From: Sinomicrobium oceani
Lineage (GTDB): Bacteria; Bacteroidota; Bacteroidia; Flavobacteriales; Flavobacteriaceae
DNA: 64,000 bases
Direction of reading: 5' to 3'
Assembly (NCBI RefSeq): GCF_900119185.1
Contig: NZ_FPJE01000013.1
Location: 1-64,000 of the forward strand
Position 1 is the first letter of the stretch. The number at the start of each line of letters is the position of its first letter. Under the pieces are notes generated by a model. The model searched no databases. It was not told the origin of the DNA and worked only from the letters and a program-made list of their open reading frames with translations. A program made the translations under genes and the position numbers. Below, piece by piece: positions 1 to 8,823 of the stretch.

Positions 1-288
1 CAGGTGTTTGATGATGGGTTCGGCCTTGGTTCCCTGAAAAATCCCTACCAAGGCACCCTTTTTGCCCTTGGCTTTCTTATTGGTGATCATGGTATAGAGT
101 TCTCCCTGAGATAGCGCAGTCTCATCGATGGATAAATAGGTCCCCATATTCTCCGGATACAAAAGCCATGTGCGGGCATGTGACTTCTGATTCCAGGACA
201 TAAAACCACTCATGTAATCCTTATACTGACGTTGGAGTTTTTTTCCGTTTACACTACAGCCCAGGTCCGGGTACTTTGGAAATGCCCC
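1..288 (-). CDS. Transposase fragment, ISAon1-like (runs off left edge)
   Basis: The reverse strand stays open from about 288 to the window edge and encodes a peptide with FPKYPDLGCSVNGKK, SIDETALSQGELYTM and TNKKAKGKKGALVGIFQGTK. This is the pattern of the catalytic ORF of ISAon1-type DDE transposases of Bacteroidota; the D-E of SIDETALS probably belongs to the active site. A stop (289-291) lies just upstream and there is no ATG before the conserved part, so the ORF is either reached by frameshift from an upstream ORF, as in intact two-ORF elements, or is a remnant. I found no recognisable N-terminal ORF upstream. The 3' part lies outside the window, so intactness cannot be judged. Confidence 0.75.
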
Positions 289-547
289 TCATTGGGGAAA
301 CTACCGGGGTTTTTATTCCCCGGCAGGCCCGGATAGCCCCATTTAAGAGGTTGTGTTTACACCGGACCGGGATGGGTTAGCGGCTAAAGCAAACCGGTTA
401 GCGGCAGACTTGATTAAGTTCGCCGCTTTTGTGTATGCGTATGCATTCATAAGCAACCGGGTTAACCGCTAACCCGATTGCTTACGCATTCCTTCCCTTT
501 CCCTTTTACCGCTAAAGAGCTTCATGGCACCGTAAAACTATTCCCTT

Positions 548-750
548 AAGCGGTTGACGTAACCCGGTTTGCCGTCAAAGCAGTTGGGTATGACATCGGA
601 AGTAAACCCGTTAGCAGTTAACGTAACCCGGTTTGCCGTCAAAGCAGTTGGGTATGACATCGGAAGCAACCCGGTTAGCGGTTAACGTAACCCGGTTTGC
701 CGTCAAAGCAGTTGGGCATGACATCATAAGCAACCCGGTTAGCAGCCAAC
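548..750. repeat. 64-bp tandem repeat, three copies
   Basis: Three consecutive copies with a period of exactly 64 bp start at 548, 612 and 676, with a partial fourth start at 740. Each contains ACGTAACCCGGTTTGCCGTC followed by AAAGCAGTTGGG(T/C)ATGACATC, and the junctions carry an imperfect palindrome of the type CCGGTTAGCGGTTAACGTAACC. Copies differ at only a few bases, so the duplication is recent or is being homogenised. There is no open frame across it and no spacer pattern like a CRISPR array. Confidence 0.9.
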
Positions 751-1058
751 CTATACCCTTTAGCCGCTAACCGGACCCCTGCCGGCGTCAAAGAGATTGC
801 TTTAATGGTCCTTTTGTAGTTGGTAGTTAGGTTATTGATTTACTGAGTTGATAGCATGTAGTTTAGCTATTGAGGTATTATGCCGATAGCCAGTTTTTTT
901 GGTTGTATCAGCATCTGAATAACTTAATAACCGAGTAACCCAATAACTCAATTTTTTAGTTTGTAATTAAAGCGTTATAAATGGATATGCAGCACTGAAA
1001 CGCTAAATTTTAACAACGTAGAGACGGCTGAGTTTCCCGGCGTAGGTTGCGCAGCCCT

Positions 1059-1096
1059 GTCGAAGAATATGTACTGGCAGAAGGAGATGTTTCGAC
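1059..1096. repeat. Inverted repeat GTCGAA / TTCGAC
   Basis: GTCGAA (1059-1064) and TTCGAC (1091-1096) face each other across 26 bp and are followed by TACGCTCAAC. Words of this kind recur in intergenic DNA of flavobacterial genomes, from general familiarity and not from a search. There is no second copy in this window, so calling it a repeat family member is inference. Confidence 0.35.
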
Positions 1097-1540
1097 TACG
1101 CTCAACATAATGTAAACAACGATTGTCATTTATAATGCATAACGGGTATGTATACTATTAACTTAAATATATATAGTAATGATCCGGGAAAACTGCAAAA
1201 AAACATGTAATGGTTATGTAGTAAAGGCCCTCAAAACCATACTGTTTATTTTAAATAAAAATTAACATTCCGTACTTTTAAGACCTCTCCCGCTTCGTCT
1301 TTTCAATAATATCGAAACGATCTCCATATTATAAGACCTTGCTGGTTATCCCTGTTAAATTACGGAATCCCCCATTTTTCCTACATCCCGGAACGGCGCT
1401 GAATCAGCAACACACTTTTAGTATTTCCAAACGTTAAAACAATGTTAAAAAACAAGATTTGTCTTTCTGTTGACACAAGATACCTTTTCCTCCCGCGTTA
1501 TAAAACCGATTGAACTCTTAATTCAAAATTAACTACTATT

Positions 1541-2362
1541 ATGAAGAAAGTGATTATTGTGACTGTCCTGGGAAGTCTCGTTTTTACTTCTTGTGTATCC
1601 AAGAAAAAGTATGTGGCACTGGAACAGGATCTTTCTAATACCCGGAGTGTTTTACAAAAAACCACCATGGAAAAGGAAGAGCTGGAAAGCAAATTCGCTA
1701 AAATTGAACACCGCGTTTCCGAATATAATGCGAAAATCAATTCCCTTCGGGAAGAGAATGATGAAAAACTCGTTCAGGTCGGTGATCTTGCCGTGATGTC
1801 CAACAACACCAAAGCCAAAATGATGGCTACCCTGGCGAAAGTTAGCCCCGAAGAACTTGCTAAGGCTCAGACACTCGAGGACTCCATCAACCTGGCTATT
1901 TCTCATAATCTGAAGAATTCCATTACGGATAGTTCCAACAGTGAGGATATCGATATCAACGTCGATCAGACTGTTGTGATGATTTCCGTATCGGATAAAT
2001 TGTTGTTCCGCAGTGGTAGTTATCAGGTCAACCGCAAGGCCTTTAGCCTTTTACAGAAACTCGCAGACGTTATTAACTCCGAGCCGAGTATGGAAGTTAT
2101 GGTTGAAGGACATACCGATTCTCAGAAAGTCAAAGAAGGCGCCTATATCAAGGACAACTGGGAACTCAGTGTACAACGCTCCACAGCTATCGTCCGACTT
2201 TTACAGAATAAATACAACGTAGACCCCAAGCAGATGATCGCTGCCGGACGCGGAAGTACCATGCCGCTGGTAGAGAATGATTCTGCCGAAAACAGGGCCA
2301 AGAACAGGAGAACCCGCATTGTTATTATTCCTAACCTGGATAAATTCTTTGCACTGCTCTAA
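1541..2362 (+). CDS. OmpA-family lipoprotein
   Basis: A 273-residue outer-membrane lipoprotein likely to anchor the envelope to peptidoglycan. The N terminus has a signal peptide ending in the lipobox FTSC, with the lipidated Cys at residue 18. Residues about 25-75 are highly charged with coiled-coil character. The C-terminal half is an OmpA-like peptidoglycan-binding domain with MVEGHTDSQ, NWELSVQRS and the closing NRAKNRRTRI motif. The start is set by the signal peptide. It is apparently monocistronic, as a strong terminator follows directly. Fold and location are secure; the specific role is not. Confidence 0.93.
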   Translation: MKKVIIVTVLGSLVFTSCVSKKKYVALEQDLSNTRSVLQKTTMEKEELESKFAKIEHRVSEYNAKINSLREENDEKLVQVGDLAVMSNNTKAKMMATLAKVSPEELAKAQTLEDSINLAISHNLKNSITDSSNSEDIDINVDQTVVMISVSDKLLFRSGSYQVNRKAFSLLQKLADVINSEPSMEVMVEGHTDSQKVKEGAYIKDNWELSVQRSTAIVRLLQNKYNVDPKQMIAAGRGSTMPLVENDSAENRAKNRRTRIVIIPNLDKFFALL

Positions 2363-2390
2363 TCCCGATTTCTTAACGTTCTATATATAA

Positions 2391-2420
2391 AAATGCCCGG
2401 AAAAATTCCGGGTATTTTTT
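2391..2420 (+). terminator. Rho-independent terminator after OmpA-like gene
   Basis: The perfect stem TGCCCGGAA/TTCCGGGTA closes on three A's and is followed by a run of T's. It lies 30 bp behind the stop codon and separates this gene from the dipeptidase. Confidence 0.88.
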
Positions 2421-2536
2421 TGCATTATTGTTACCATTACCCGGATATTTTTAAGAGAAAACAAGAGGTTAACAGTGCTGACCAATCGGTTATTATTCGT
2501 AATTTACCTTCTATGAACTCAAATTCCGGAAGATCT

Positions 2537-3871
2537 ATGAAACTTTATTACACTTCTATCCTCTCCCTGATCATCCTTACGGTAGCCTGCAAAACAGATC
2601 GTAAAAATGATCACACTAAAACATCCGGTAGTGATTCCATTGCTCTTGTAGAAAAAGCAAAGGGCATTCACCAAAATGTCATTACCATAGACACTCACAA
2701 CGACATTAACGTGCGTAATTTTACGGATTCGCTCAACTACACCATGGATCTGGACACCCAGATTACACTTCCGAAAATGGAAAAGGGCGGCCTCGATGTT
2801 ACCTGGCTCATTGTCTATACCGGGCAGGATTCCCTGAACCCCGAAGGTTATGCCAGAGCCTATGATAATGCCATCTCCAAATTCGAAGCGATTCACCGAC
2901 TGTGCGAAGACATCGCACCCGATCGCATAGCTCTCGCTCTCACTGCCGATGATGTACGGGAGATTCATGCTTCCGGGAAAAAAGTAGCCATGATCGGCGT
3001 TGAGAATGCCTATCCTATGGGAACAGACCTCTCCAATGTAAAAAAATTCCACGGCCTCGGGGCGAGGTATATGTCGCTTTCCCATAACGGGCACAGCCAG
3101 TTCTGCGACTCCAATACCGGCGAAAAAGATAGTATATGGCTGCACCACGGACTCAGTGATCTCGGAAAACAGGCCATCAGGGAAATGAATAAATGGGGCA
3201 TTATGATAGACCTCTCTCATCCTTCTTCCGAATCCAATAAGCAAGCCATAGCCTTATCCCGGGCACCTGTGATAGCTTCCCACTCTTCCGCAAGAGGTTT
3301 GTGTAACCACAGCAGAAATCTGAGCGACGAAGAACTGCTTATGATAAAGGATAATGGTGGCGTGGTACAAACCGTGGCATTTCCGGCTTATGTAAATACA
3401 GAAAAAAACAATGCCCGAAGTACGGCGGAAAAGAATATCAAACAAAAGGTTGCAGATTCTCTCGGTCTTAAAATACTGGAAAGCGATGCTTTTTCCGTAT
3501 TGTCTCCCGAAGAGAAAAAAGATTATATGGATAATGTATATGGAAAAATTAACGAGATCAGCACAAAAATTATTGCAGAAAGCGATTCGCTACCACCCGG
3601 AGTTAATGTCAAAGATTATGTAGATCATATCGATTATATGGTAAACCTTATCGGTATCGATCATGTCGGCATCAGTTCTGACTTTGACGGTGGTGGCGGG
3701 ATTAGCGAATGGAATGATGCTTCTGAAACCTTCAACATTACGCTCGAGCTTGTAAGACGGGGATATTCCGAAAATGATATCCGCAAATTATGGGGTGAAA
3801 ACCTGCTTCGCGTACTGGATAAGGTACAGGAAATTTCCAGGCAACTACAACAAGAGCCTATAGACAGCTAA
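2537..3871 (+). CDS. Membrane dipeptidase (peptidase M19), lipoprotein
   Basis: A 444-residue zinc dipeptidase of the renal dipeptidase family, which cleaves dipeptides and can accept D-amino acids at the C-terminal side. Family metal ligands are visible: HxD in TIDTHNDIN, the bridging Glu in IGVENAY, and His in DLSHPS and ASHSSARG; the DHVGISSDFDGGG segment is also typical. The ATG at 2537 gives a lipoprotein signal (TVAC, Cys 18). The longer frame from 2393 would begin inside the upstream terminator, and 2513 is a less likely alternative. It is probably periplasmic and its own transcription unit, with terminators on both sides. Confidence 0.93.
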   Translation: MKLYYTSILSLIILTVACKTDRKNDHTKTSGSDSIALVEKAKGIHQNVITIDTHNDINVRNFTDSLNYTMDLDTQITLPKMEKGGLDVTWLIVYTGQDSLNPEGYARAYDNAISKFEAIHRLCEDIAPDRIALALTADDVREIHASGKKVAMIGVENAYPMGTDLSNVKKFHGLGARYMSLSHNGHSQFCDSNTGEKDSIWLHHGLSDLGKQAIREMNKWGIMIDLSHPSSESNKQAIALSRAPVIASHSSARGLCNHSRNLSDEELLMIKDNGGVVQTVAFPAYVNTEKNNARSTAEKNIKQKVADSLGLKILESDAFSVLSPEEKKDYMDNVYGKINEISTKIIAESDSLPPGVNVKDYVDHIDYMVNLIGIDHVGISSDFDGGGGISEWNDASETFNITLELVRRGYSENDIRKLWGENLLRVLDKVQEISRQLQQEPIDS

Positions 3872-3892
3872 CAATACGCACCTATTATCCGC

Positions 3893-3927
3893 ATATCCCG
3901 GTTTTCCTTTAAAGACCGGGATTTTTT
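3893..3927 (+). terminator. Terminator after dipeptidase
   Basis: ATCCCGGT pairs with ACCGGGAT around a 12-base loop and is followed by TTTTTTG, shortly after the dipeptidase stop. Confidence 0.82.
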
Positions 3928-3942
3928 GTATGATATAACCGG

Positions 3943-3973
3943 TTTTTTCCTTCGTTCAATAACGCTATCTTTG
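3943..3973 (+). promoter_or_regulatory. Promoter of the MscS-type channel gene
   Basis: TATCTTTG at 3966-3973 matches the Bacteroidota -7 consensus TAnnTTTG exactly, with TTTT about 19 bp upstream in place of TTTG. The predicted start leaves a 5' leader of about 25 bases. Confidence 0.6.
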
Positions 3974-4005
3974 CATAGCGTTAAATCTGAAAAAAAGTAT
4001 ATTTT

Positions 4006-5295
4006 ATGCAAGAAAAGGGGACTGTTTACGAATGGAGCCGTAAATTCTATAACCTGCTTCTGGATCAGGGGATTTCCGAATCATTATCGGTTCAGTTAAA
4101 CCTAGTGCTCAATATTACTGCACTTGTCATTTTTGTACTGCTGCTCGATTTTATACTTAAAAAAATCGTCATCAGGGCTTTTGCTATCTTTTCAACCAAG
4201 ACCAGGACCACTTTCGATGATTTCCTGGTACAGAGTAATTTTCCCAAATATATAGCTCATATCATACCCCTGATTATCGTAATCAGGATGACCCCTGTGG
4301 TCTTCTCTGACTTTCCGGGATGGGGTACGCTCTTTCTGAAAATGGCAGATTTTTACATGACCGTTCTTGCCGTTTGGATTTTCCGTAGTTTTTTACGCTC
4401 CCTCAAAAATTATTTACGCACCAAAGAAGTTTACAAAGACAAACCCCTCGACAGTTTTGTACAGGTATTCCTGATCTTTGCCTGGATTATAGCGGCGATA
4501 TACCTGTTTACCGTACTCACAGAAAAAGACCCTATAGCTTTCCTTACGGCTTTGGGTGCTGCCTCTGCTGTTATCTTACTTATTTTCAAAGATTCTATCC
4601 TCGGTTTTGTAGCCAGTATACAGGTAGCAGCCAACGATATGGTACGTATCGGGGACTGGATTACCGTAGAAAAATACGGGGCGGACGGAGATGTCATGGA
4701 GATCAACCTCGCTACGGTGAAAGTACGTAACTTTGACAATACCATAACCACTATCCCAACATACGCTCTTATATCCGACTCGTTCCGGAACTGGAGAGGA
4801 ATGCAGGAAAGCGGAGGGCGAAGGATAAGGAGGGCGCTTTACATTGCCGTAAGCAGTATCCGCTACCTTACCGAAGCGGAAATTGAAGACCTGAAAAAAA
4901 TACAGCTTCTCAAATCCTACCTGGAACACCGGCAGACCGACATCAACAAATACAATACCGATAATAATGCCGATAAGAGTATATTGCTCAATGGTCGTAA
5001 CCAAACTAATATGGGTGTTTTCAGGAAGTATATAGATACGTATGTAAAAAACCATCCGGCGATCAATAAAGAAATGACCATGATGGTTCGCCACCTTCCG
5101 CCCACTCCACAGGGAATTCCGTTAGAGATCTATATTTTTTCCAGTGATAAACGATGGGTCAATTACGAACATATTATGGCCGATATTTTTGACCATGTTC
5201 TCGCCGCCATTCCTTTTTTTGACCTTGAAGTTTACGAAACACCGAGTAGCAAAGATATGAAACGGCTGGCTCAGGCTACTGCCCGGCAACAATAA
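4006..5295 (+). CDS. MscS-family mechanosensitive ion channel (YbdG-like)
   Basis: A 429-residue inner-membrane protein with about five hydrophobic segments in its first 200 residues. The pore-helix region and start of the beta domain are recognisable: ALGAASAVILLIFKDSILGF, then ASIQVAANDMVRIGDWI and VMEINLATVKVRNFDNT, the MscS signature. Length and the extra C-terminal part with HRQTDINKYN resemble E. coli YbdG more than the short MscS. Such channels open on hypo-osmotic shock and release solutes. It is a single gene between its own promoter and a strong bidirectional terminator. Confidence 0.92.
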   Translation: MQEKGTVYEWSRKFYNLLLDQGISESLSVQLNLVLNITALVIFVLLLDFILKKIVIRAFAIFSTKTRTTFDDFLVQSNFPKYIAHIIPLIIVIRMTPVVFSDFPGWGTLFLKMADFYMTVLAVWIFRSFLRSLKNYLRTKEVYKDKPLDSFVQVFLIFAWIIAAIYLFTVLTEKDPIAFLTALGAASAVILLIFKDSILGFVASIQVAANDMVRIGDWITVEKYGADGDVMEINLATVKVRNFDNTITTIPTYALISDSFRNWRGMQESGGRRIRRALYIAVSSIRYLTEAEIEDLKKIQLLKSYLEHRQTDINKYNTDNNADKSILLNGRNQTNMGVFRKYIDTYVKNHPAINKEMTMMVRHLPPTPQGIPLEIYIFSSDKRWVNYEHIMADIFDHVLAAIPFFDLEVYETPSSKDMKRLAQATARQQ

Positions 5296-5310
5296 TATAC
5301 CTGCTCTATA

Positions 5311-5352
5311 AAAAAGCAGCCTGTGTACGTTTTTACACAGGCTGCTTTTTTG
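5311..5352. terminator. Bidirectional terminator
   Basis: An 18-bp stem (AAAAAAGCAGCCTGTGTA against its complement) has A's on one side and T's on the other. It serves the channel gene from the left and the convergent DUF2853 gene from the right. Confidence 0.92.
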
Positions 5353-5366
5353 GAGTATTGATATGT

Positions 5367-5708
5367 CTATTTATATACGGACTCTTTTTTGAAATGCTTG
5401 ACCAGAAGGTAATAAACAACCGCCCTGTACTTATTTCGGTTAGAGCGCCCGTATTTCTCGATAACAGCATCTATGGCCTTATCGAGATCAGCACTGTCTT
5501 TTAATCCGAGTTTTTTGATCAGAAAATTATTCTTCACCGTAGCTAACTCTTTCGGATCTGTACCCGATACGGTCTCCGCATCGGCATTATAAATGGATGG
5601 TCCCAATCCGACGGTTACTTGGGTTAACAGATCCATGTCTGCTTTTACACCGCACTTATCCTTAAGATCTGCAGCATACTTGGCAATAAGTTCGTCTCTT
5701 TTGCTCAT
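5367..5708 (-). CDS. DUF2853 family protein
   Basis: A 113-residue cytoplasmic protein whose whole length matches my memory of the DUF2853 family: charged helical N terminus (MSKRDELIAKYAADLKDK), central VTVGLGPSIYNADAETVSG, and C-terminal KYRAVVYYLLVKHF. The family is small, mostly helical and of unknown function, common in Bacteroidota and Proteobacteria. There is no signal peptide. It has its own promoter (5722-5754) and shares a terminator with the convergent channel gene. Family assignment is confident; function unknown. Confidence 0.85.
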   Translation of the reverse strand: MSKRDELIAKYAADLKDKCGVKADMDLLTQVTVGLGPSIYNADAETVSGTDPKELATVKNNFLIKKLGLKDSADLDKAIDAVIEKYGRSNRNKYRAVVYYLLVKHFKKESVYK

Positions 5709-5721
5709 CAGTAATTCTTTT

Positions 5722-5754
5722 TAAAGTTAATAAGGTGTTCTAATTTAACAAAAA
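5722..5754 (-). promoter_or_regulatory. Promoter of DUF2853 gene
   Basis: On the minus strand TTTTTG is followed after 19 bp by TAACTTTA, a 7/8 match to TAnnTTTG, ending 14 bp upstream of the start codon. Confidence 0.55.
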
Positions 5755-5783
5755 TTATCCGACTTTTATCGCAATGCCATTTT

Positions 5784-7466
5784 TTATTCATCAAAATTAT
5801 CGGACAAATGTCGGAAATAATCGATCAAAACACCATCATTTACCGTTCTGGGTGTAAACACTTCAAGCAATCGTGGTCCTTCTGCTTCTTCATATAACAG
5901 CTTCAATCCTTTCTTCAGTCCGGCTTCATGATCCGCTTTTATGTACGTCAAACCATACATCTTGCAAAGGTGCTCGGCACTTAATCCGTGAACGGTTTCA
6001 AAGTATGTATCGAAGTTATCCGTATTTTTGTGACCGGGAAGGATCCTGAAAATGCCTCCTCCCCCGTTGTTGACTACAATAATGCGAAAATCTTCTCTTT
6101 TGTAATTATTCCAAAGGGCATTGCTGTCATAGAAAAAACTAAGATCGCCCGTAACCAGGGTGGCGGGAAGACCTGAGGCTACGGATGCCCCGATAGCCGT
6201 AGAAGTACTGCCGTCGATACCACTTGTACCCCGATTACAAAATATCTGCCAGCCCGTTTTCATAGCAAACAACTGGGCATAACGTATGGTGGCGCTGTTA
6301 CTGAATTGCAACAATTGTCGTTCCGGGATAGCTTGAAAAATATGGTGATACACCTTAAAGTCCGAAAAAGGAGTACTTTCTGTATACATATCATGCTTTT
6401 TTTCCCGGCGTTCTTTTGCTTCGGACCAGTATGCACGGTAATCTCCCGCCACATAATGCATAGCAGGAATACTATTCGCGAAAAATGTGGCAGGATCGGT
6501 CTTGAAATGATAGGTAAGGCAAAAAAACGTGTCATACGCCTTTTTGGCATCCACATGATAATGCCACTTCGGTGCATATTTCCTCAAAAAGGCTTTTATT
6601 TTTTTTGAAACCACCAGTCCGCCAAACGTCAGCAGGAGTTCGGGACGGAGCTTTTCCAATGCCTCCTCCGTTTTCTCTATCGGAGCTATGATCTTATCTA
6701 TACCCGGAAAAAAATCGGGATGATGGAGGTTTGATGTGGTTTCGGTAAAGACGATAACCGAAGGATCCTTTCCCAGGACATCAAGGTATTCCCGGGGAAT
6801 ATCACCGGGATGATTTACACCCACCAATATCATTTTCCGTTGTGCACTGTTCCAGCGCTCCAGAAACTCCGCGGTCCATGCATGTTCGTCCGCTTCCGGC
6901 ATGACTTCCGGAAACCATGGTTTGAATACGGGTACATCGGCCTCCACGACTTCATAAAGCGGTTCTTCGAAAGGAACATTGATATGTACCGGTCCCTTTT
7001 GAGTAACAGCCGTATGTAAGGCAATTTGTATCTGTGCCTCGTTGAATTCGTCTTCTCCTTCTATGAGGTTGGCAGAAAACAGAATGTGATTGGCATACAC
7101 GTTCTCCTGCCGTATGGTTTGTCCGTCTCCTATATCTATTTTTTCCGCAGGACGGTCGGCCGAAATGACAATCAGTGGAATATCACTGTAAAAAGCTTCA
7201 CAAACCGCCGGGTAATAGTTGAGCAGGGCCGACCCGGAAGTACAGACCAATGCCGAGGGTCTCCTCGTCTGCTGGGATATTCCCATGGCAAAAAAGGCTG
7301 CACAACGTTCATCCACCACGCTATAGGCATTAAAAAAATCGTCATGGGTAAAACCAATGGTCAAAGGCGCATTTCTCGATCCGGGAGATAATACGATATC
7401 GGTTATATTTTTTGCTTTGCACAACGCAATGACCGTTTGTGCAAGTGGTATTTTAGGATATATCAT
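5784..7466 (-). CDS. menD: 2-succinyl-5-enolpyruvyl-6-hydroxy-3-cyclohexene-1-carboxylate synthase
   Basis: A ThDP-dependent enzyme of menaquinone biosynthesis that adds the succinyl-semialdehyde unit from 2-oxoglutarate to isochorismate. MenD features are the N-terminal SPGSRNAPLTIGF, ALVCTSGSALLNYYPAV, and the C-terminal ThDP segment GDLSFFYDSNALWNN followed by NNGGGGIFRILPG. The ATG at 7466 gives 560 residues, near the usual family length; a longer frame from 7538 adds 24 unrelated residues and is rejected. It lies downstream of menF and a thioesterase on the same strand, so it is part of a menaquinone operon. Confidence 0.95.
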   Translation of the reverse strand: MIYPKIPLAQTVIALCKAKNITDIVLSPGSRNAPLTIGFTHDDFFNAYSVVDERCAAFFAMGISQQTRRPSALVCTSGSALLNYYPAVCEAFYSDIPLIVISADRPAEKIDIGDGQTIRQENVYANHILFSANLIEGEDEFNEAQIQIALHTAVTQKGPVHINVPFEEPLYEVVEADVPVFKPWFPEVMPEADEHAWTAEFLERWNSAQRKMILVGVNHPGDIPREYLDVLGKDPSVIVFTETTSNLHHPDFFPGIDKIIAPIEKTEEALEKLRPELLLTFGGLVVSKKIKAFLRKYAPKWHYHVDAKKAYDTFFCLTYHFKTDPATFFANSIPAMHYVAGDYRAYWSEAKERREKKHDMYTESTPFSDFKVYHHIFQAIPERQLLQFSNSATIRYAQLFAMKTGWQIFCNRGTSGIDGSTSTAIGASVASGLPATLVTGDLSFFYDSNALWNNYKREDFRIIVVNNGGGGIFRILPGHKNTDNFDTYFETVHGLSAEHLCKMYGLTYIKADHEAGLKKGLKLLYEEAEGPRLLEVFTPRTVNDGVLIDYFRHLSDNFDE

Positions 7467-7623
7467 GTAGTATAACTTATGCTGAACAAAACCATAAGGC
7501 TTCGAAGCCTTCATGCACGGGAGGAGCCTCCGGCACACAACAAAAGTAGAGCTCTGGCGGCTAAGAACAAAAGATTAAAGTCAATACTTTAGGCTACTAC
7601 GTTGTCCGGCATAAAAAAGGCGT

Positions 7624-8772
7624 TCAGGGCTTCCTCAACAGTATTTTTTTCATGGTCTGCGCCTTATGGCAGGTTTCCTCCCATTCGGATTTCGGATCGG
7701 AATCCCGTGTTATACCTCCCCCGATATAGAGCGATGCCGTATGTGCTCCGAGCTGCATACAACGCAGGTTTACGTATAAAGCAGAATCTGTATTATCCGA
7801 TGCTCCCTCCGTTGCCGGAACTATCGCGGTATGCAATTCGCCCAGAAATCCGGAATAAAAGCTCCGGTCATATCCTTCGTTTTCCAGGATAAATCTTTTG
7901 GCCTCTTCTTTGGGAAATCCGCATACGGCCGGTGTAGGATGCAGGCTGTTTAGCAGCGAAGCTATATTTTCTTTTTTGTAACCATCGATCAGGGAAGCTT
8001 GAATATCTGTTTTGATATGCAACAGGTTCCCTGCCCTGTGTGTCTCTGCCGCCGATATTTTCAGACTGTTTACACGAAATCGCAAGCTGTCTACTATAGC
8101 ATCGGTAACCACCTGTTGCTCCTGTTTCTCCTTTTCTCCCCAGTCTACTTTGGTCGTGCCCCGGAACTTCTGGGTCCCGGCCAGTGCCATGGTATGTAGT
8201 ACACAGCCTTTGATATGCAACAAGGTTTCCGGGGTCGCACCAAGCCATAATCCCGTCACCGGGTGATACCAGATATAGCAAAAGGCATCCGGATAATGTT
8301 CCAGTAACCTCCGGAAAACCGCTATGGGTTTTTCTCCGTCAATCCGGATCTCCTCCGTTCTGGAAAGCACTACTTTTTTCAGCTTTCCGTGACGGATGGC
8401 CTCCACACCTTTCCGAACCAGCTGCAGGTGCAGTTCCCTGGCTTCCTGTTCCGGACAATCCTGTATATCCGATGCTTTGTCCGGTGCATCGGTTTTCGGT
8501 TTCACGGGCAATACAGCAAACATCTTTCTACTCTCTGTGTACGGGATGAGCAGTGTATCCTTCCTCTGATCGAAAGGAGAGAATACAAAACCTCTTTCCG
8601 AAAAATCCCGTACCCGGAACACACGGTCATCATGCTGCAAGAGGGCTTTGAGTAATCCTGGTTGTTCTTCTTTCCCCGTTCGGTCATCAAAAGATTTTCT
8701 ATAGGCTACAAAAGGCAGTCCTCGTTCATAATGCTGTTGTATGATCTCAAAAAAATCACTCAGATCTGTCAT
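7624..8772 (-). CDS. menF: Isochorismate synthase
   Basis: A 382-residue chorismate-utilising enzyme converting chorismate to isochorismate, the first committed step of the futalosine-independent menaquinone route. The chorismate-binding fold is seen in KLKKVVLSRTEEI, WLGATPETLLHIKG, MALAGTQKFRG, the HPTPAVCGFPKEEA segment and RSFYSGFLGEL. MenF and EntC share these motifs; the neighbouring menD and the absence of siderophore genes favour the menaquinone role. The gap to menD is about 160 bp, and the thioesterase gene lies 51 bp upstream on the same strand. Confidence 0.93.
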   Translation of the reverse strand: MTDLSDFFEIIQQHYERGLPFVAYRKSFDDRTGKEEQPGLLKALLQHDDRVFRVRDFSERGFVFSPFDQRKDTLLIPYTESRKMFAVLPVKPKTDAPDKASDIQDCPEQEARELHLQLVRKGVEAIRHGKLKKVVLSRTEEIRIDGEKPIAVFRRLLEHYPDAFCYIWYHPVTGLWLGATPETLLHIKGCVLHTMALAGTQKFRGTTKVDWGEKEKQEQQVVTDAIVDSLRFRVNSLKISAAETHRAGNLLHIKTDIQASLIDGYKKENIASLLNSLHPTPAVCGFPKEEAKRFILENEGYDRSFYSGFLGELHTAIVPATEGASDNTDSALYVNLRCMQLGAHTASLYIGGGITRDSDPKSEWEETCHKAQTMKKILLRKP

Positions 8773-8823
8773 ATCATCAATCTTCGGTTACATAAATAGG
8801 TCTGTTTCATTCGGCGCGGAAGA

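Larger units (their letters stand above)
289..1540. other. Long non-coding stretch between transposase and ompA-like gene
   Basis: About 1.25 kb without a credible gene. It holds a short hairpin (CCGGGG/CCCCGG, 304-323) beside the transposase fragment, many GGTTAGCGG or inverted CCGCTAACC words between 370 and 780, a 64-bp tandem repeat (548-750), and a GTCGAA/TTCGAC inverted repeat (1059-1096). The remainder is AT-rich and presumably carries the promoter of the downstream lipoprotein gene. It reads like decayed insertion-element flank. Confidence 0.6.

Noticed and set aside
548-750. CRISPR array
   Set aside because: The tandem units abut without unique spacers and no cas genes are present.
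2393-2536. Longer N terminus for the M19 dipeptidase beginning at 2393
   Set aside because: The frame would begin inside the preceding terminator hairpin and would bury the lipoprotein signal peptide that starts at 2537.
7467-7538. N-terminal extension of MenD
   Set aside because: The extra 24 residues are unlike MenD; the family begins near the ATG at 7466.
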